Origin: Methanocorpusculum sp. | GTDB taxonomy: Archaea > Halobacteriota > Methanomicrobia > Methanomicrobiales > Methanocorpusculaceae | Assembly: GCA_029986975.1 (NCBI GenBank) | Contig: DALTWR010000076.1 | Span: 1 to 5,367 of the forward strand | Direction of reading: 5' to 3' | DNA: 5,367 nt | In this document: positions 5,348 to 5,367 of the stretch, in pieces | How the letters are laid out: every line of letters starts with the position of its first letter | Numbering within the stretch: position 1 is the first letter of the stretch | Notes under the pieces: generated by a model | What the model saw: the letters and a program-made list of their open reading frames with translations, nothing else | What the model was told of the DNA's origin: nothing | Database searches by the model: none | Translations under genes and position numbers: made by a program

Positions 5348-5367
5348 CAGGGTTCTTTAGAATTTAT

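Overview
The window reads as an ordinary piece of archaeal chromosome, most likely from a methanogenic euryarchaeon. My guess is the Methanomicrobiales, possibly near Methanocorpusculum. The archaeal call rests on four things: a YchF/OLA1-type NTPase of the archaeal form (391 residues, a cysteine-containing insertion and an NKAD G4 motif); AT-rich TATA-like boxes centred about 29 bases before two start codons; weak or absent Shine-Dalgarno sequences; and T-run terminators. The genus is an inference from overall protein style and moderate base composition, not a database match.

All five genes are on the + strand. Bases 84-1259 encode the YchF-like translation-associated NTPase. Bases 1301-1618 encode a 105-residue, probably helical protein that I do not recognise. 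Bases 1722-3251 encode a 509-residue amino acid:cation symporter of the AGCS (alanine/glycine) family. Bases 3411-4385 and 4400-5347 encode two cation diffusion facilitator (CDF) metal exporters. They sit 14 bases apart and are about 61% identical to each other without gaps, so they are a tandem duplication read as one operon.

The genes appear to form three or four transcription units. The 105-residue gene and the symporter gene each have their own TATA-like box placed so that the mRNA would begin within a few bases of the start codon (leaderless). The gap between the symporter gene and the CDF pair (3252-3410) is the richest non-coding stretch. It holds a hairpin-plus-T-run terminator that begins inside the symporter gene, an 8-base-pair inverted repeat with palindromic GTTAAC arms, and a 9-base inverted repeat that encloses it.

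The genes do not form one pathway; they look like independent housekeeping and transport functions. The main interest is in the CDF pair. Both proteins keep the membrane zinc site (HxxxD in TM2 and TM5) and the loop site, and both carry a four-cysteine tail. Only the second keeps the full set of C-terminal regulatory metal ligands; the first has Tyr and Glu at two of those positions. I see no mobile elements, CRISPR arrays, tRNA or rRNA genes, and nothing I would call a wholly new system.
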